This document shows positions 40,926 to 49,408 of a stretch of 49,852 nt of DNA, piece by piece. Position 1 is the first letter of the stretch; the number at the start of each line of letters is the position of its first letter. The position numbers were made by a program, and so were the translations under genes. The notes beneath the pieces were generated by a model. The model was not told the origin of the DNA, searched no databases, and was given only the letters and a program-made list of their open reading frames with translations. Source of the stretch: Aeropyrum sp. (lineage in GTDB: Archaea; Thermoproteota; Thermoprotei_A; Sulfolobales; Acidilobaceae); assembly GCA_015521685.1 (NCBI GenBank), contig WANT01000017.1, positions 1 to 49,852 of the forward strand, in the 5' to 3' direction.

Positions 40926-42008
40926 CTATGCCGTTGACCGGCTTTTACGCCTAGGCGGCTTAGCTGGCGCATGCTGCCAATGCTGGAATGCCGCGCTGCC
41001 CTGATAAGGCTGCCAATATCCTGGGTATGCGGGGTATTGTTGCTGGTATGCTGTGTGGGGAGGTATGTGGTGGGGCTGGTGAGGTGTGGGTAGTGGCGGT
41101 GGAGCCAAAGTGGTATGGTGGAAGAGGGATTGGTACTCGCTCCTAACATCCTCGTTGGTCAGATGGAGGTAGAGCTGGGTAACCTTTATATCACTGTGGC
41201 CGAGAAGCCTCTGGAGACTAGGCAGGCTCATCCCTCTTCTCAGGGCTTCTGTGGCGAAAGTATGCCTCAATACATGTGGCCTCACCCTCTCTGGGTCGAC
41301 TCCAGCCCTCTCTGCAAGCTTTTTGAGCCTCTTGTAGACAGCCTGATAAGATATATTCACTAGCCTGTCGTTAGGCCTTCTGGGCCCGATGGCGGAGAGG
41401 TACTCCTCCAGGATAGACCGCGATATAGGGCCTAGGAATACTTCCCTCTCCTTACCGTACTTACCCCTAACTCTGATGGATCCCTTCACCATATCTATGT
41501 CCCTGAGGGTTATGGAGAGGAACTCTGATACTCTAAGCCCAGTCTCGGCTAGCAGGGAAACTATTAGAGCGTCTATAACATCCCTAGATGCCTGGAGAAG
41601 CGTAAGGACCTCGCCCCACCTGAGAGACCCTTTAAACCTCCTCTCCCCCCTTCCGTAGGCGTGCATGTCGCCTCCGACTCCAGTCCACCTCAGAAACCTC
41701 CTCACCATTATGCTATAGTAGTGTGCTGTTGACCTTCTGATTGACCCCTCCCTGACCCTCCTACTGACTAAGGAAAGCCAGGACAAGTAGTCATCGGAAG
41801 TTATCTCAGACATAGGCCTCTCGGGGCCAACACTACTGGAAAAGTCTCTGAGGGCAGCCCTATAGACCTTAATGGTCTTGGGGCTCCAGCCCAGGCTGTC
41901 GAGGACCTTCAGGAACAGCCGGATGGCCTCGCCCAACGTCATAGAGCCTATGTTGGCAGGAGGCCTCGGCAGCCTGGGCGACGCCCTCACCACTACCCCC
42001 AGATACAT
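40926..42008 (-). CDS. xerA: Archaeal XerA-type tyrosine recombinase with long C-terminal tail
   Basis: A 360-residue tyrosine recombinase, the enzyme that resolves chromosome dimers at dif. The N-terminal SAM-like domain runs to about 125. The catalytic residues are all visible: Arg159 in TGLRVSEF, a lysine in RGKYGKERE (183 or 186), His245 and Arg248 in PHVLRHTFATEAL, His271 in LLGHSDIKVTQLYLHLT, and the nucleophile Tyr280. From about 297 to 360 there is an unusual low-complexity tail rich in Pro, His, Gln and Tyr, ending in KPPRRKSRSTA. The start could be the ATG at 42008 or an ATG at 41942. I saw no dif site next to it. Confidence 0.93.
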   Translation of the reverse strand: MYLGVVVRASPRLPRPPANIGSMTLGEAIRLFLKVLDSLGWSPKTIKVYRAALRDFSSSVGPERPMSEITSDDYLSWLSLVSRRVREGSIRRSTAHYYSIMVRRFLRWTGVGGDMHAYGRGERRFKGSLRWGEVLTLLQASRDVIDALIVSLLAETGLRVSEFLSITLRDIDMVKGSIRVRGKYGKEREVFLGPISRSILEEYLSAIGPRRPNDRLVNISYQAVYKRLKKLAERAGVDPERVRPHVLRHTFATEALRRGMSLPSLQRLLGHSDIKVTQLYLHLTNEDVRSEYQSLFHHTTLAPPPLPTPHQPHHIPPHTAYQQQYPAYPGYWQPYQGSAAFQHWQHAPAKPPRRKSRSTA

Positions 42009-42111
42009 GATTAGACGAGCTAGACCGCTAACCCCTCCAGCCCCGTATTAGCAGCGTCATACCTCTAGCTAGTTAATAGGCTACTTCTTACGAGATTGAA
42101 AAACCCTGACA

Positions 42112-42119
42112 GTATAAAT
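42112..42119 (+). promoter_or_regulatory. TATA box of the P5C dehydrogenase gene
   Basis: GTATAAAT lies 36 bp before the GTG at 42155, with GGAGGGTGG (42140-42148) between. One copy of a 13-bp direct repeat (42094-42106) sits just upstream, and the other (42169-42181) is inside the first codons. Confidence 0.55.
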
Positions 42120-42154
42120 TCTCAATTACGATATCAACTGGAGGGTGGCATGCA

Positions 42155-43771
42155 GTGCCTTTATGGAAGATTGAAAAACCCCAGAACGAGCCATTCCTAG
42201 AGTTCAGGCCTGGATCTAGGGAGAGGGAGCTCCTCAAGAAGAAGCTGGAAGAGGTTAAGAGTAGAACTGTGGAGATACCTCTGATAATCGGTGGTAAGGA
42301 GGTTAAGACTGGAGAGACGGTAGAGATTAGGGCTCCCCACGAGAAGGACAGGGTTCTAGCGATAGCCCATCTGGCTGGCGAGGAGGAGATTCGCGAGGCT
42401 ATCGAGAAGGCCCTGGACGCCTGGACCAAGTGGTCTGAGGCGGAGTGGTATCACCGCGCCTCAGTATTCCTGAAGGCCGCAGACCTTCTGGCGGGCCCAT
42501 ACAGGCTTGAGGCCGACGCAGTGATAATGCTAAACCAGTCTAAGACCCCCTGGGAGGCAGAGATAGATCTTGCGGAGCTGGTCGACTTCTGGCGGTTCGG
42601 CGCCTACTATGCGAGGTTTATTTTCGAGCAGCAGCCGGAGCAGGCTCCTGGAGAGCTGAACAGGGTTGACTGGAGGCCTCTTGAGGGCTTCGTCTTCGCT
42701 GTACCTCCATTCAACTTCTTCAGCATAGGAGGGAATCTCCCCACAGCCCCGGCCCTAGTGGGTAACGTGTCTGTCTGGAAGCCCTCTAGGTGGGTAATAT
42801 ACTCCAACTATATCATTATGAAGATACTGATGGAGGCTGGCCTGCCGCCCGGCGTAGTGAACTTCGTCCCCTTCAGCTCCAGATACACGGAGATAGTATT
42901 GTCGCATCCCGACTTCGCTGGGCTCCACTTCACCGGGAGCTACTCGACCTTCGTAAGGCTCTGGAAGATGGTGTCCCAGAACCTCGAGAAGTACAGGAAC
43001 TTCCCGAGGATAGTGGGGGAGACGGGAGGTAAGGACTTCATAGTAGTCCACCCGAGTGCGGACATAAGGGAGGCAGTTATAGCGACCATAAGAGGGGCGT
43101 TCGAGTATCAGGGCCAGAAGTGCAGCGCCGCATCTAGGCTCTTCGTCCCCAAGAGTATGTGGCCGAAGTTCTGGGAGATGATGAAGTCGGAGCTTGAGGG
43201 CGTGAAGGTGGGCCCTGTTGACGACTTTAGTGTGTTCATGGGTGCAATAATCAACGAGGAGCAGTTCAGGAAGATAGTGTCCTACATAGAGTACGCTAGA
43301 CAGCACCCAGAAGAATACCAGATAATATACGGCGGCAAGTACGACGACAGCAAGGGCTACTTTGTATGGCCAACCGTGATACTAACCAACAACCCCAAGG
43401 GCAAGCTGATAACCGAGGAGATATTCGGGCCAGTGCTCACCGTGTACGTGTATGACGATGACAAGTATGAGGAGATCCTATGGGTGGTGGACAAGGCTGC
43501 GCCATACGGCCTCACGGGCTCGATTTTCGCGAAGGACAGGTACGCCATCATGACTGCCGAGAAGGCCTTAAGGTACGCCGCTGGCAACTTCTACATAAAC
43601 GACAAGCCGACAGGAGCCATGGTGGCCAGACAGCCCTTCGGAGGCTCCAGATGGTCTGGAACCAATGACAAGGCTGGCTGGTTCCTCAACCTACTCAAAT
43701 GGCTCAACCCAAGGACGATAAAGGAGACACTAATCCCGCCCAAGGAGTGGAGAAGACCCTACATGGGGTAA
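42155..43771 (+). CDS. pruA: 1-pyrroline-5-carboxylate dehydrogenase
   Basis: A 538-residue aldehyde dehydrogenase of the P5C (glutamate semialdehyde) branch, the last step of proline breakdown to glutamate. The branch is shown by the N-terminal PLIIGGKEVKTGETVEIRAPHEK and by the segment GFVFAVPPFNFFSIGGNLPTAPALVGN. The catalytic Glu is 289 in GETGGKDF, the catalytic Cys is 323 in YQGQKCSAASR, and the C-terminal GSRWSGTNDKAG lies near the substrate pocket. There is no fused proline dehydrogenase. The start is GTG at 42155 with GGAGGGTGG upstream. A T-rich run (43829-43834) after the stop may end the transcript. Confidence 0.95.
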   Translation: MPLWKIEKPQNEPFLEFRPGSRERELLKKKLEEVKSRTVEIPLIIGGKEVKTGETVEIRAPHEKDRVLAIAHLAGEEEIREAIEKALDAWTKWSEAEWYHRASVFLKAADLLAGPYRLEADAVIMLNQSKTPWEAEIDLAELVDFWRFGAYYARFIFEQQPEQAPGELNRVDWRPLEGFVFAVPPFNFFSIGGNLPTAPALVGNVSVWKPSRWVIYSNYIIMKILMEAGLPPGVVNFVPFSSRYTEIVLSHPDFAGLHFTGSYSTFVRLWKMVSQNLEKYRNFPRIVGETGGKDFIVVHPSADIREAVIATIRGAFEYQGQKCSAASRLFVPKSMWPKFWEMMKSELEGVKVGPVDDFSVFMGAIINEEQFRKIVSYIEYARQHPEEYQIIYGGKYDDSKGYFVWPTVILTNNPKGKLITEEIFGPVLTVYVYDDDKYEEILWVVDKAAPYGLTGSIFAKDRYAIMTAEKALRYAAGNFYINDKPTGAMVARQPFGGSRWSGTNDKAGWFLNLLKWLNPRTIKETLIPPKEWRRPYMG

Positions 43772-43855
43772 CCCTAACCTCACACAATCGTGTTTCCCGA
43801 GAGGTTGAGCTGGCCATCTTCGCCCCGCTTTTTTGTACAGCATTAGACTCTGTGC

Positions 43856-43874
43856 CTCGGCATCGGGAGCCGAG
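43856..43874. repeat. Short hairpin upstream of the ThrRS promoter
   Basis: CTCGGC (43856-43861) faces GCCGAG (43869-43874) across 7 bases. It lies about 25 bp before an AT-rich CTAAAAATTA (about 43898-43907) that is the likely ThrRS promoter. It could close the P5C dehydrogenase transcript or act as an operator. Confidence 0.35.
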
Positions 43875-43941
43875 CCCCATTCACCTAGACTATTTCCCCC
43901 TAAAAATTATCAGAGCCAGGCTTATGCATCATTCCTGAGGG

Positions 43942-45363
43942 TTGGCTTTCGTGGCAGGGGGAGAGAAGACACACATAGATTACGCCTACGACTTGGATCT
44001 AGCAGTGAAACCAGACTCTAGGGTACCCGTATTCAATAGAGAGTTTGGAACGTTCACAGGCGCGGGAGTTCCCCTCTTCAGTCTCGGAGGCGGTCCTCTG
44101 AGATACGCTATATCAGAGATGCTGGCAAAGTTCCATGCTAGGCGGGGCTACTATGTTGTAGAGACTCCTATAATAGCTAGTACTGAGCTCTTCAAGGTGT
44201 CGGGCCATATAGAGTTCTATAGGGAGAACATGTACCTTTTCGACATAGAGGGTCATGAGTTCGCTGTGAAGCCTATGAACTGCCCCTACCATATACTCAT
44301 TTTTCTGAACGAGCTAGCAAAGTACAGGTCAAAACTGCCCCTCCCATTTAAGGTTTTCGAGTTCGGAAGGGTCCACCGCTACGAGCCCAGCGGCAGCATA
44401 TACGGGTTACTAAGGGTAAGGGGCTTCACCCAGGACGACGCCCACATAATCACTCCGGGGGACGCCGCAGTAGATACAGTATATAGGGTTTTCGAGGAGA
44501 TGAGGATGGTTCTAGAAAAGCTATTCGGCCTCGAAGTCTCAGGGGAGACTCTAAAAGTGAGGCTAAGTATGGCAGACATGGCGCTCCTGGGGAAGGAGTT
44601 CATGGGCACTAGGGAGGAGTGGGAGGGTGCTGAGGAGGTCCTAGCGGAGGTGGCTTCGAGGATACAATCCGATCTCGGCGTCGAGGTCCTCAGGCTGGAG
44701 GGGGAGGCAGCGTTCTACGGGCCCAAGCTAGACTTCATAATGATTGTGGAGGAGTCTGGTATAAGGCGTGAATGGCAGATGGGGACTATACAGTTCGACT
44801 TCAACCTGCCGAGAAGATTCAGGCTATACGATGTTGTGGAGGAGAACTATGGTATAGGAGAGGTTTACATCATACATAGGGCCCTCCTAGGCTCGATAGA
44901 GAGATTTCTAGGAGCCTACCTAGAGCACAGGAAGGGGAGGCTACCCTTCTCCCTAGCACCGATACAGTTCGGCGTGGTAGCTATAAAGACGGGAGGGAAG
45001 GCGGATCGCGATATCGAGGAGCTGTCAAGGAGTATAGCTGAGGGTCTCAGGGCAGCTGGATTCAGGGTAGCCTACAAGGAGTCGACCAAGACTAGGCTAT
45101 CTAGCGATGTAAGGTTTGTGGAGTCCACTGCAAAGCCCTACGTTATGGTGTATGTTGGAGAAAGAGAGGTTACGGAGGGGCGGCTAGACGTTAGGCCTTA
45201 TAACCTCTTAGAGATGCGTCGGGAGAGGGAGCTGGTGGAGTTCAGAAGTCCTAGAGAGGCGGTTGAGGGGTTGGAGAGGCTTGCTTCCCGCCTGGAGGCT
45301 AGCGTTGTAGAGCTCGCGGGCCAAGCTCCAAGGATACCAGGTGATTACAGCCACATGCTGTGA
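43942..45363 (+). CDS. thrS: Threonyl-tRNA synthetase without editing domain (ThrRS-1 type)
   Basis: A 473-residue class II synthetase that charges tRNA-Thr. It begins directly with the catalytic core: motif 2 is RVHRYEPSGSIYGLLRVRGFTQDDAH, the zinc ligands are Cys114 in MNCPYH, His168 in DDAHII and a His in VYIIHRALLGS, and the C-terminal 100 residues are the anticodon domain. The N-terminal TGS and editing domains of the 640-residue bacterial type are missing. Crenarchaea are known to pair this form with a separate editing protein acting in trans; that partner is not in this window. The start is TTG at 43942 or GTG at 43951. Confidence 0.95.
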   Translation: MAFVAGGEKTHIDYAYDLDLAVKPDSRVPVFNREFGTFTGAGVPLFSLGGGPLRYAISEMLAKFHARRGYYVVETPIIASTELFKVSGHIEFYRENMYLFDIEGHEFAVKPMNCPYHILIFLNELAKYRSKLPLPFKVFEFGRVHRYEPSGSIYGLLRVRGFTQDDAHIITPGDAAVDTVYRVFEEMRMVLEKLFGLEVSGETLKVRLSMADMALLGKEFMGTREEWEGAEEVLAEVASRIQSDLGVEVLRLEGEAAFYGPKLDFIMIVEESGIRREWQMGTIQFDFNLPRRFRLYDVVEENYGIGEVYIIHRALLGSIERFLGAYLEHRKGRLPFSLAPIQFGVVAIKTGGKADRDIEELSRSIAEGLRAAGFRVAYKESTKTRLSSDVRFVESTAKPYVMVYVGEREVTEGRLDVRPYNLLEMRRERELVEFRSPREAVEGLERLASRLEASVVELAGQAPRIPGDYSHML

Positions 45364-45367
45364 GGGT

Positions 45368-46408
45368 GTGTATGGGTGTCAGTCCTTGAGCGAGTCTCAC
45401 TCCAGGCTTTGGAGGGCGGTATGGGTAGATTTTGACAGGTCGAGGAGGGTAGGGCAAGTCATATCAAGCCTCTTAGGAGGCTTCAAGCCAGACCCTTTCA
45501 CTGACCCCGAGCTCTATCCACCCGTGGACTCTAGCCGCGAACTCGTAACCATCTACTTCCTGGTTATGGTTGCAATGGACCACAGGCTCAGCAGGCCGTC
45601 GAAGCCATATGAGGCTGTGGTGGGGAGTAGGCTCTACCACGGTGCAGACCTTCTATACAGGCTGGGAGCTGCGAAGCTCTCATCAGACCCAGATTTCTTC
45701 ACGGCTGAGAGGCTGTCGAAGCTGACTGCAGATGATGTTAAGGACTGGCTCTCAGCAGGAGCTTCACGTCCTCCAGATATCGAGGTTAGGGCTAGGCTGC
45801 TCAGAGACCTTGGGGAGAAGTTGCTCCGGAATTATGGGGGTAGCGCTTGGTCTCTCATAGTGGAGTCTAGGGGGAGGCTTAGGTACGGTGTTGGGGAGGG
45901 GTTTGTAGATAGGCTCAAGATATTCACCGCCTATCAGGATCCCGTAGAGAAGAAGGCGTTCTTGCTGGCTAAATTCCTAGAGAGGCGGGGTGTAGTCAGG
46001 TTCTCTGACCCTGAAAACAAGGAACTCCCTATAGACAACCATCTAGCTCGACTAGCTGTGAGGACTGGAATAGTAGGTGTTAGCGAGGACCTGCTAGAGA
46101 GGATAAGAAGGGGGTTGGAGTTCGAGCCCATTGATGACGTGCTCCTCAGGCTAGCCGCCAGGAGGGCTTGGAAAGTGGTCTCGCAGTCATCTGGGCTCGA
46201 CCCATTTGTGCTTGACGACTTCCTCTGGATGTTTGGTAGGAAGTGCTGCACAAGAGACCACCCCACCTGCAGGGCTGGATGTAGTAGTGGCTGCGGCTCG
46301 CTAGGATGGTGTGACGGTGGCTGTCCTCTGTCTAATGTCTGTCCAGCCTCAAGAGATAACCGGTTAATGGTCCCAGAACATACATTCTACAACACCTGGT
46401 GGTATTAG
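45368..46408 (+). CDS. Unknown protein, HhH-glycosylase-like with C-terminal cysteine cluster
   Basis: A protein of about 346 residues that I cannot name. Mostly helical, it has a segment LPIDNHLARLAVRTGIVG (about 220-237) that recalls the helix-hairpin-helix/VDTH region of HhH-GPD DNA glycosylases. It ends in a dense cysteine cluster (CC, CRAGC, CGSLGWC, GGCPLSNVC; about 301-332), which would suit an iron-sulfur or zinc site. The family resemblance is an inference. The N-terminus is uncertain: the frame is open from GTG 45341 (overlapping thrS), with GTG 45368 and TTG 45386 as choices. It runs after thrS and before another unknown gene. Confidence 0.7.
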   Translation: MYGCQSLSESHSRLWRAVWVDFDRSRRVGQVISSLLGGFKPDPFTDPELYPPVDSSRELVTIYFLVMVAMDHRLSRPSKPYEAVVGSRLYHGADLLYRLGAAKLSSDPDFFTAERLSKLTADDVKDWLSAGASRPPDIEVRARLLRDLGEKLLRNYGGSAWSLIVESRGRLRYGVGEGFVDRLKIFTAYQDPVEKKAFLLAKFLERRGVVRFSDPENKELPIDNHLARLAVRTGIVGVSEDLLERIRRGLEFEPIDDVLLRLAARRAWKVVSQSSGLDPFVLDDFLWMFGRKCCTRDHPTCRAGCSSGCGSLGWCDGGCPLSNVCPASRDNRLMVPEHTFYNTWWY

Positions 46409-46423
46409 GCGGGGTACAGTAAG

Positions 46424-47467
46424 GTGCGGGGAGTTATAAGCGGAGTGCTGAGGCTGAGGGGAAAAGGCTTTATAGCCTACTCGACCCTACAGAGCCAGGC
46501 TCTATTAGGGTACGGTGGTGGGGCGACAAGGAAGTTTTCAACGAGATTCTCTATCCGCAAGCCAAGGGAGGCACGTGCCGAGAGAGTCATGATATCAATA
46601 GGGTTGTTCCTGCCTACAACACTCACCCTCCCAGTTAGGTGGAAGCTGGCTCTAGACGGTGTGACGCTATCAAGGGAGATCAAGCCGCAAGTGGTGGTGG
46701 GTGCTGAAAACGCTAAGTATGCTAGGCTAGTCATAGACGCCACCCCCCTACTATCACAGAAGTTCACAGAGAGGAGTGTCCACTCTATATTTGCGTTCTA
46801 CGATGGGGCGCACCCTGTGACCTTAGCTGACGCCTTCGTTGTGGCAGCATATAGCTGCGAGGGTTCCGAGTACAGTGTGGAATACTTTACGGGAGCTGCA
46901 TCTCTAGAGCCTGGAGAAATTTACAAGACATACGCACAACTGGGACCTAGTATGGGTGGCAGCAGATCAGCCGTGGTTTCGGCACACATACCAAATCCCA
47001 AGTCTGTGATGGAGCTGGTCGCAGGTGGCAGCAGGAGAGAGAGGATTAGGGGGCCCGGGTATAGGGTGGCTAGGGTGGAGGTCCCATATAGGGGGAGCGA
47101 AATACCAGTGGCAATAATATATAGAAGGCCTGAGACGCCCCTATACCCGAAGACCGTTATCGCCGGAGACATACTAGTCCACGAGAACCGCATCGAGGGG
47201 TTCGAGCTAAAAATGGAGAGGGGAGAGGTTTCCAAGAGTGGCGGCTCTTATATAGTTAGCCTCAAACTGTCCAACGAGGGTAGAGAGGAGGTTAGGGATA
47301 TAAGGATTGCTTTAACAGACACCCCTGGGCCAGCAGTTATCGTTGAGAGGCTACAGCCCGGGGACTCTAGGAGCGTGACTCTTAAATATCTCCATTCTGA
47401 GCCCGCATCTGTCTACATCGACGCTATAGTAAAGGGAATCAGGGTATACAAGGAGTTTCGTCTCTGA
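46424..47467 (+). CDS. Hypothetical beta-rich protein (347 aa)
   Basis: A 347-residue protein that I do not recognise. Strands dominate throughout, with two Ig-like or beta-sandwich regions: about 55-190 (VMISIGLFLPTTLTLPVRWKLALDG, SIFAFYDGAHPVTLADAFVVAAYSC) and about 230-347 (GFELKMERGEVSKSGGSYIVSLKLSNEGREEVRDIRIALTD, the pattern of a CARDB-type repeat). There is no signal peptide or membrane helix, which is odd for such a fold. The start is GTG at 46424, 15 bp after the previous gene. The two unknown genes are probably cotranscribed. Confidence 0.65.
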   Translation: MRGVISGVLRLRGKGFIAYSTLQSQALLGYGGGATRKFSTRFSIRKPREARAERVMISIGLFLPTTLTLPVRWKLALDGVTLSREIKPQVVVGAENAKYARLVIDATPLLSQKFTERSVHSIFAFYDGAHPVTLADAFVVAAYSCEGSEYSVEYFTGAASLEPGEIYKTYAQLGPSMGGSRSAVVSAHIPNPKSVMELVAGGSRRERIRGPGYRVARVEVPYRGSEIPVAIIYRRPETPLYPKTVIAGDILVHENRIEGFELKMERGEVSKSGGSYIVSLKLSNEGREEVRDIRIALTDTPGPAVIVERLQPGDSRSVTLKYLHSEPASVYIDAIVKGIRVYKEFRL

Positions 47468-47499
47468 TGCAGAACTCGTCAAGAGGCTGTAGATGGCGG

Positions 47500-47763
47500 T
47501 CACAGTCTGGGAACTCCCCTCTTCCTGACATATTCTCTAAGGGGCTCCACTAGGTTGTAGCAGCCGCTCCCCTCCTCGAGAAACCCCTTGTCCACCAGGC
47601 TTGCTATAACCTCCTCGGGATCATCGATCCCCATGGAGGATAGCTCCTTAACCGCCCTTAACTCTCCGACTGATACGTTCTCGAGGAAATATCTCAGAAC
47701 ACGCCTCTCAGACTGATTTAGGCTAGCTATTAGAGCCAAAAGCCTATCAGCATCCCCGCTCAA
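47500..47763 (-). CDS. Small winged-helix-like protein (87 aa)
   Basis: An 87-residue protein with a likely winged helix (SLNQSERRVLRYFLENVSVGELRAVKELSSMGIDDPEEVIASLVDKGFLEEGSGCYNL). The pattern of helices followed by a short hairpin and GFLEE resembles archaeal DNA-binding regulators, but the family is not clear. The start is TTG at 47763, with GGTGGGAG upstream. It converges on the unknown beta-rich gene and diverges from the Trm5-type gene. Confidence 0.7.
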   Translation of the reverse strand: MSGDADRLLALIASLNQSERRVLRYFLENVSVGELRAVKELSSMGIDDPEEVIASLVDKGFLEEGSGCYNLVEPLREYVRKRGVPRL

Positions 47764-47893
47764 ACCCGGCTCCCACCATGTTTCGGTTTAGATGCTGCGC
47801 TGAAATTTGGAATCCCATAATATGCCGCAAGCCTAAGAGGCGGTCTCTTTATTCCATCTAGCATAGATATACTACAACTTCTGGATTAGTGGT

Positions 47894-48751
47894 ATGAGCG
47901 TTTTGCGCGAGATAGCTAGGAGGCTGCTGGGTGAGGAGAAGGCTAGACGGGTTTGGAAGAGGATAGACGTAGTAGGGGATATCGCCATTATGAAGATGCC
48001 TATCCACGGCGAGATAAGTATCGAGGAAATGCAGCTGCTCGCTGAAGAGGTCCTCAGAGCGCTGCCTAGTGTTAACAGCGTATGGCTGGCTGGAGGCCCC
48101 GTTGAGGGGAGGTTTAAGACTCGAAAGTCGCTCATACACCTTGCAGGCGAGAGGAGGACCGAGACTGTCTACAGAGAGCACGGATGCGAGTTTAAGGTTG
48201 ACATTGCGAGAGTATTCATAACCCCAAGGCTCAGCTTCGAACACCTACGGATAGCTCGTCTGGTGGAGCCAGGGGAAGTTGTGGTAAATATGTTCGCTGG
48301 TGTAGGGATCTTCTCAATACTGATAGCTAGGAAGTCCAGGGCGGCGTTGGTCTACAGTATTGATGTAAATCCTGAGGCTTACAGGCTTATGGTTGAGAAT
48401 GTGAGGATTAACAGGGTCGAAGATAGGGTTATCCCTATCCTCGGCGACGCGGCGAGCGTGGTCTCTAGCAGGCTGCAAGGGGTGGGTACCAGGGTCCTGA
48501 TGCCTCTTCCAGACCTCTCCCTGGACTACATACCCTACGCCTTGCGAGCGCTCAGGGGAGAGGGATGGATACACGTATACCTCCATCTGAGCCACGAAAA
48601 GAGGAAATCACACCTAGAAAAGGCAGAGAAACTCGTGGATGAGATGGTTAGGAAGGAGGGCTGGAGAATAGTCGAGTCGAAATCCAGAGAGGTTAGGAGC
48701 GTAGGGCCGAGACTGGTCCAGGTGGTGGTAGATGCGCTTGTCAGCCGGTAA
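47894..48751 (+). CDS. trm5: Trm5-family tRNA methyltransferase lacking the N-terminal D1 domain
   Basis: A 285-residue class I methyltransferase of the Trm5/Taw2 superfamily, acting at G37 of tRNA. The D2 region has RIDVVGDIAIMKMPI and a Trm5-like ERRTETVYREHGCEFKVDIARVFITPRLSFEHLRIA; the AdoMet motif is VVNMFAGVGIFSI and SIDVNPEAYRLMVENV follows. The Trm5 motif NLP reads MPLPD here, with Pro in place of Asn. The length fits a Trm5b-like form without D1. Its 20-bp overlap with taw3 points to wyosine-type modification, so an aminocarboxypropyl transferase (Taw2) is an alternative, although TPRLS and KVDIARVF argue for Trm5. Confidence 0.85.
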   Translation: MSVLREIARRLLGEEKARRVWKRIDVVGDIAIMKMPIHGEISIEEMQLLAEEVLRALPSVNSVWLAGGPVEGRFKTRKSLIHLAGERRTETVYREHGCEFKVDIARVFITPRLSFEHLRIARLVEPGEVVVNMFAGVGIFSILIARKSRAALVYSIDVNPEAYRLMVENVRINRVEDRVIPILGDAASVVSSRLQGVGTRVLMPLPDLSLDYIPYALRALRGEGWIHVYLHLSHEKRKSHLEKAEKLVDEMVRKEGWRIVESKSREVRSVGPRLVQVVVDALVSR

Positions 48752-49322
48752 CAGCACTTCGAGTATCGAGGCTATTCTAGTCGAGGAAAGGCTCATAGGC
48801 TATCTAGACCCCGGGGCCGAGGAAGTACTTTTAAAGCTGAACAAGCCAGCTAAGCTCGAGACTACGAGTAGCTGTATGGGCAGAGTCTCTATTGTCGAGG
48901 GGGAGTGGCATTGGATGAGAGATGAGGCTAGGATCGTCTACAAGACCCACGACACCCTCACGCTGGACGAGGTTGAGAGGGTCCTCTCAAGACCATTCAC
49001 CGACCTATGGTTGAAGGCCTCAGGCCCCATAATACATCTAAAATCCTCTAGCATTGAGTGCGCGCACTCGCTTATACAGCTCGCTAGAATCCACGGCTTC
49101 AAGCACAGCGGAATAATATCCGCCCAAAGGGGCGGCCATGCAGTAGTGGAGCTCATGAGTAGCCTGGAGATGTCGCTCCCACTCAGGGTCAGGAATAGAG
49201 ACATAATCAGAGAGGAGTCGCTAGTAGAGGTAGTTGAACTCGCCAATAGGATAGTGAATCTAGGGCGCCGAAGGCTCTATAGCTTAGCTGAAGTGGTCTC
49301 GAGTTTACAAGAATGCTTTTAA
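48732..49322 (+). CDS. taw3: Wybutosine-pathway methyltransferase Taw3
   Basis: A 196-residue TYW3/Taw3, which methylates N4 of the tricyclic base at position 37 of tRNA-Phe. Family marks are LETTSSCMGRVSIVEG (about 42-57), WLKASGPIIHLKSSSIECAHSLIQLARIHGFKHSGIIS (about 93-130), and LELMSSLEMSLPL-like VVELMSSLEMSLPLRV. The ATG at 48732 overlaps the preceding Trm5-type gene by 20 bp, so the two are expressed together. The cluster supplies position-37 chemistry for tRNA-Phe. The end is followed by a long AT-rich gap. Confidence 0.92.
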   Translation: MRLSAGNSTSSIEAILVEERLIGYLDPGAEEVLLKLNKPAKLETTSSCMGRVSIVEGEWHWMRDEARIVYKTHDTLTLDEVERVLSRPFTDLWLKASGPIIHLKSSSIECAHSLIQLARIHGFKHSGIISAQRGGHAVVELMSSLEMSLPLRVRNRDIIREESLVEVVELANRIVNLGRRRLYSLAEVVSSLQECF

Positions 49323-49408
49323 AACTTTCCATTTTAATACAAAAATATAAATGGGAAAACACCTCAATAGACGCTGATCTGTAAATGCGAATATAAAGGA
49401 GAATTATC

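Noticed and set aside
42755-43306. 183-residue frame antisense to P5C dehydrogenase
   Set aside because: Shadow frame, His/Tyr/Arg-rich, without start signals or motifs.
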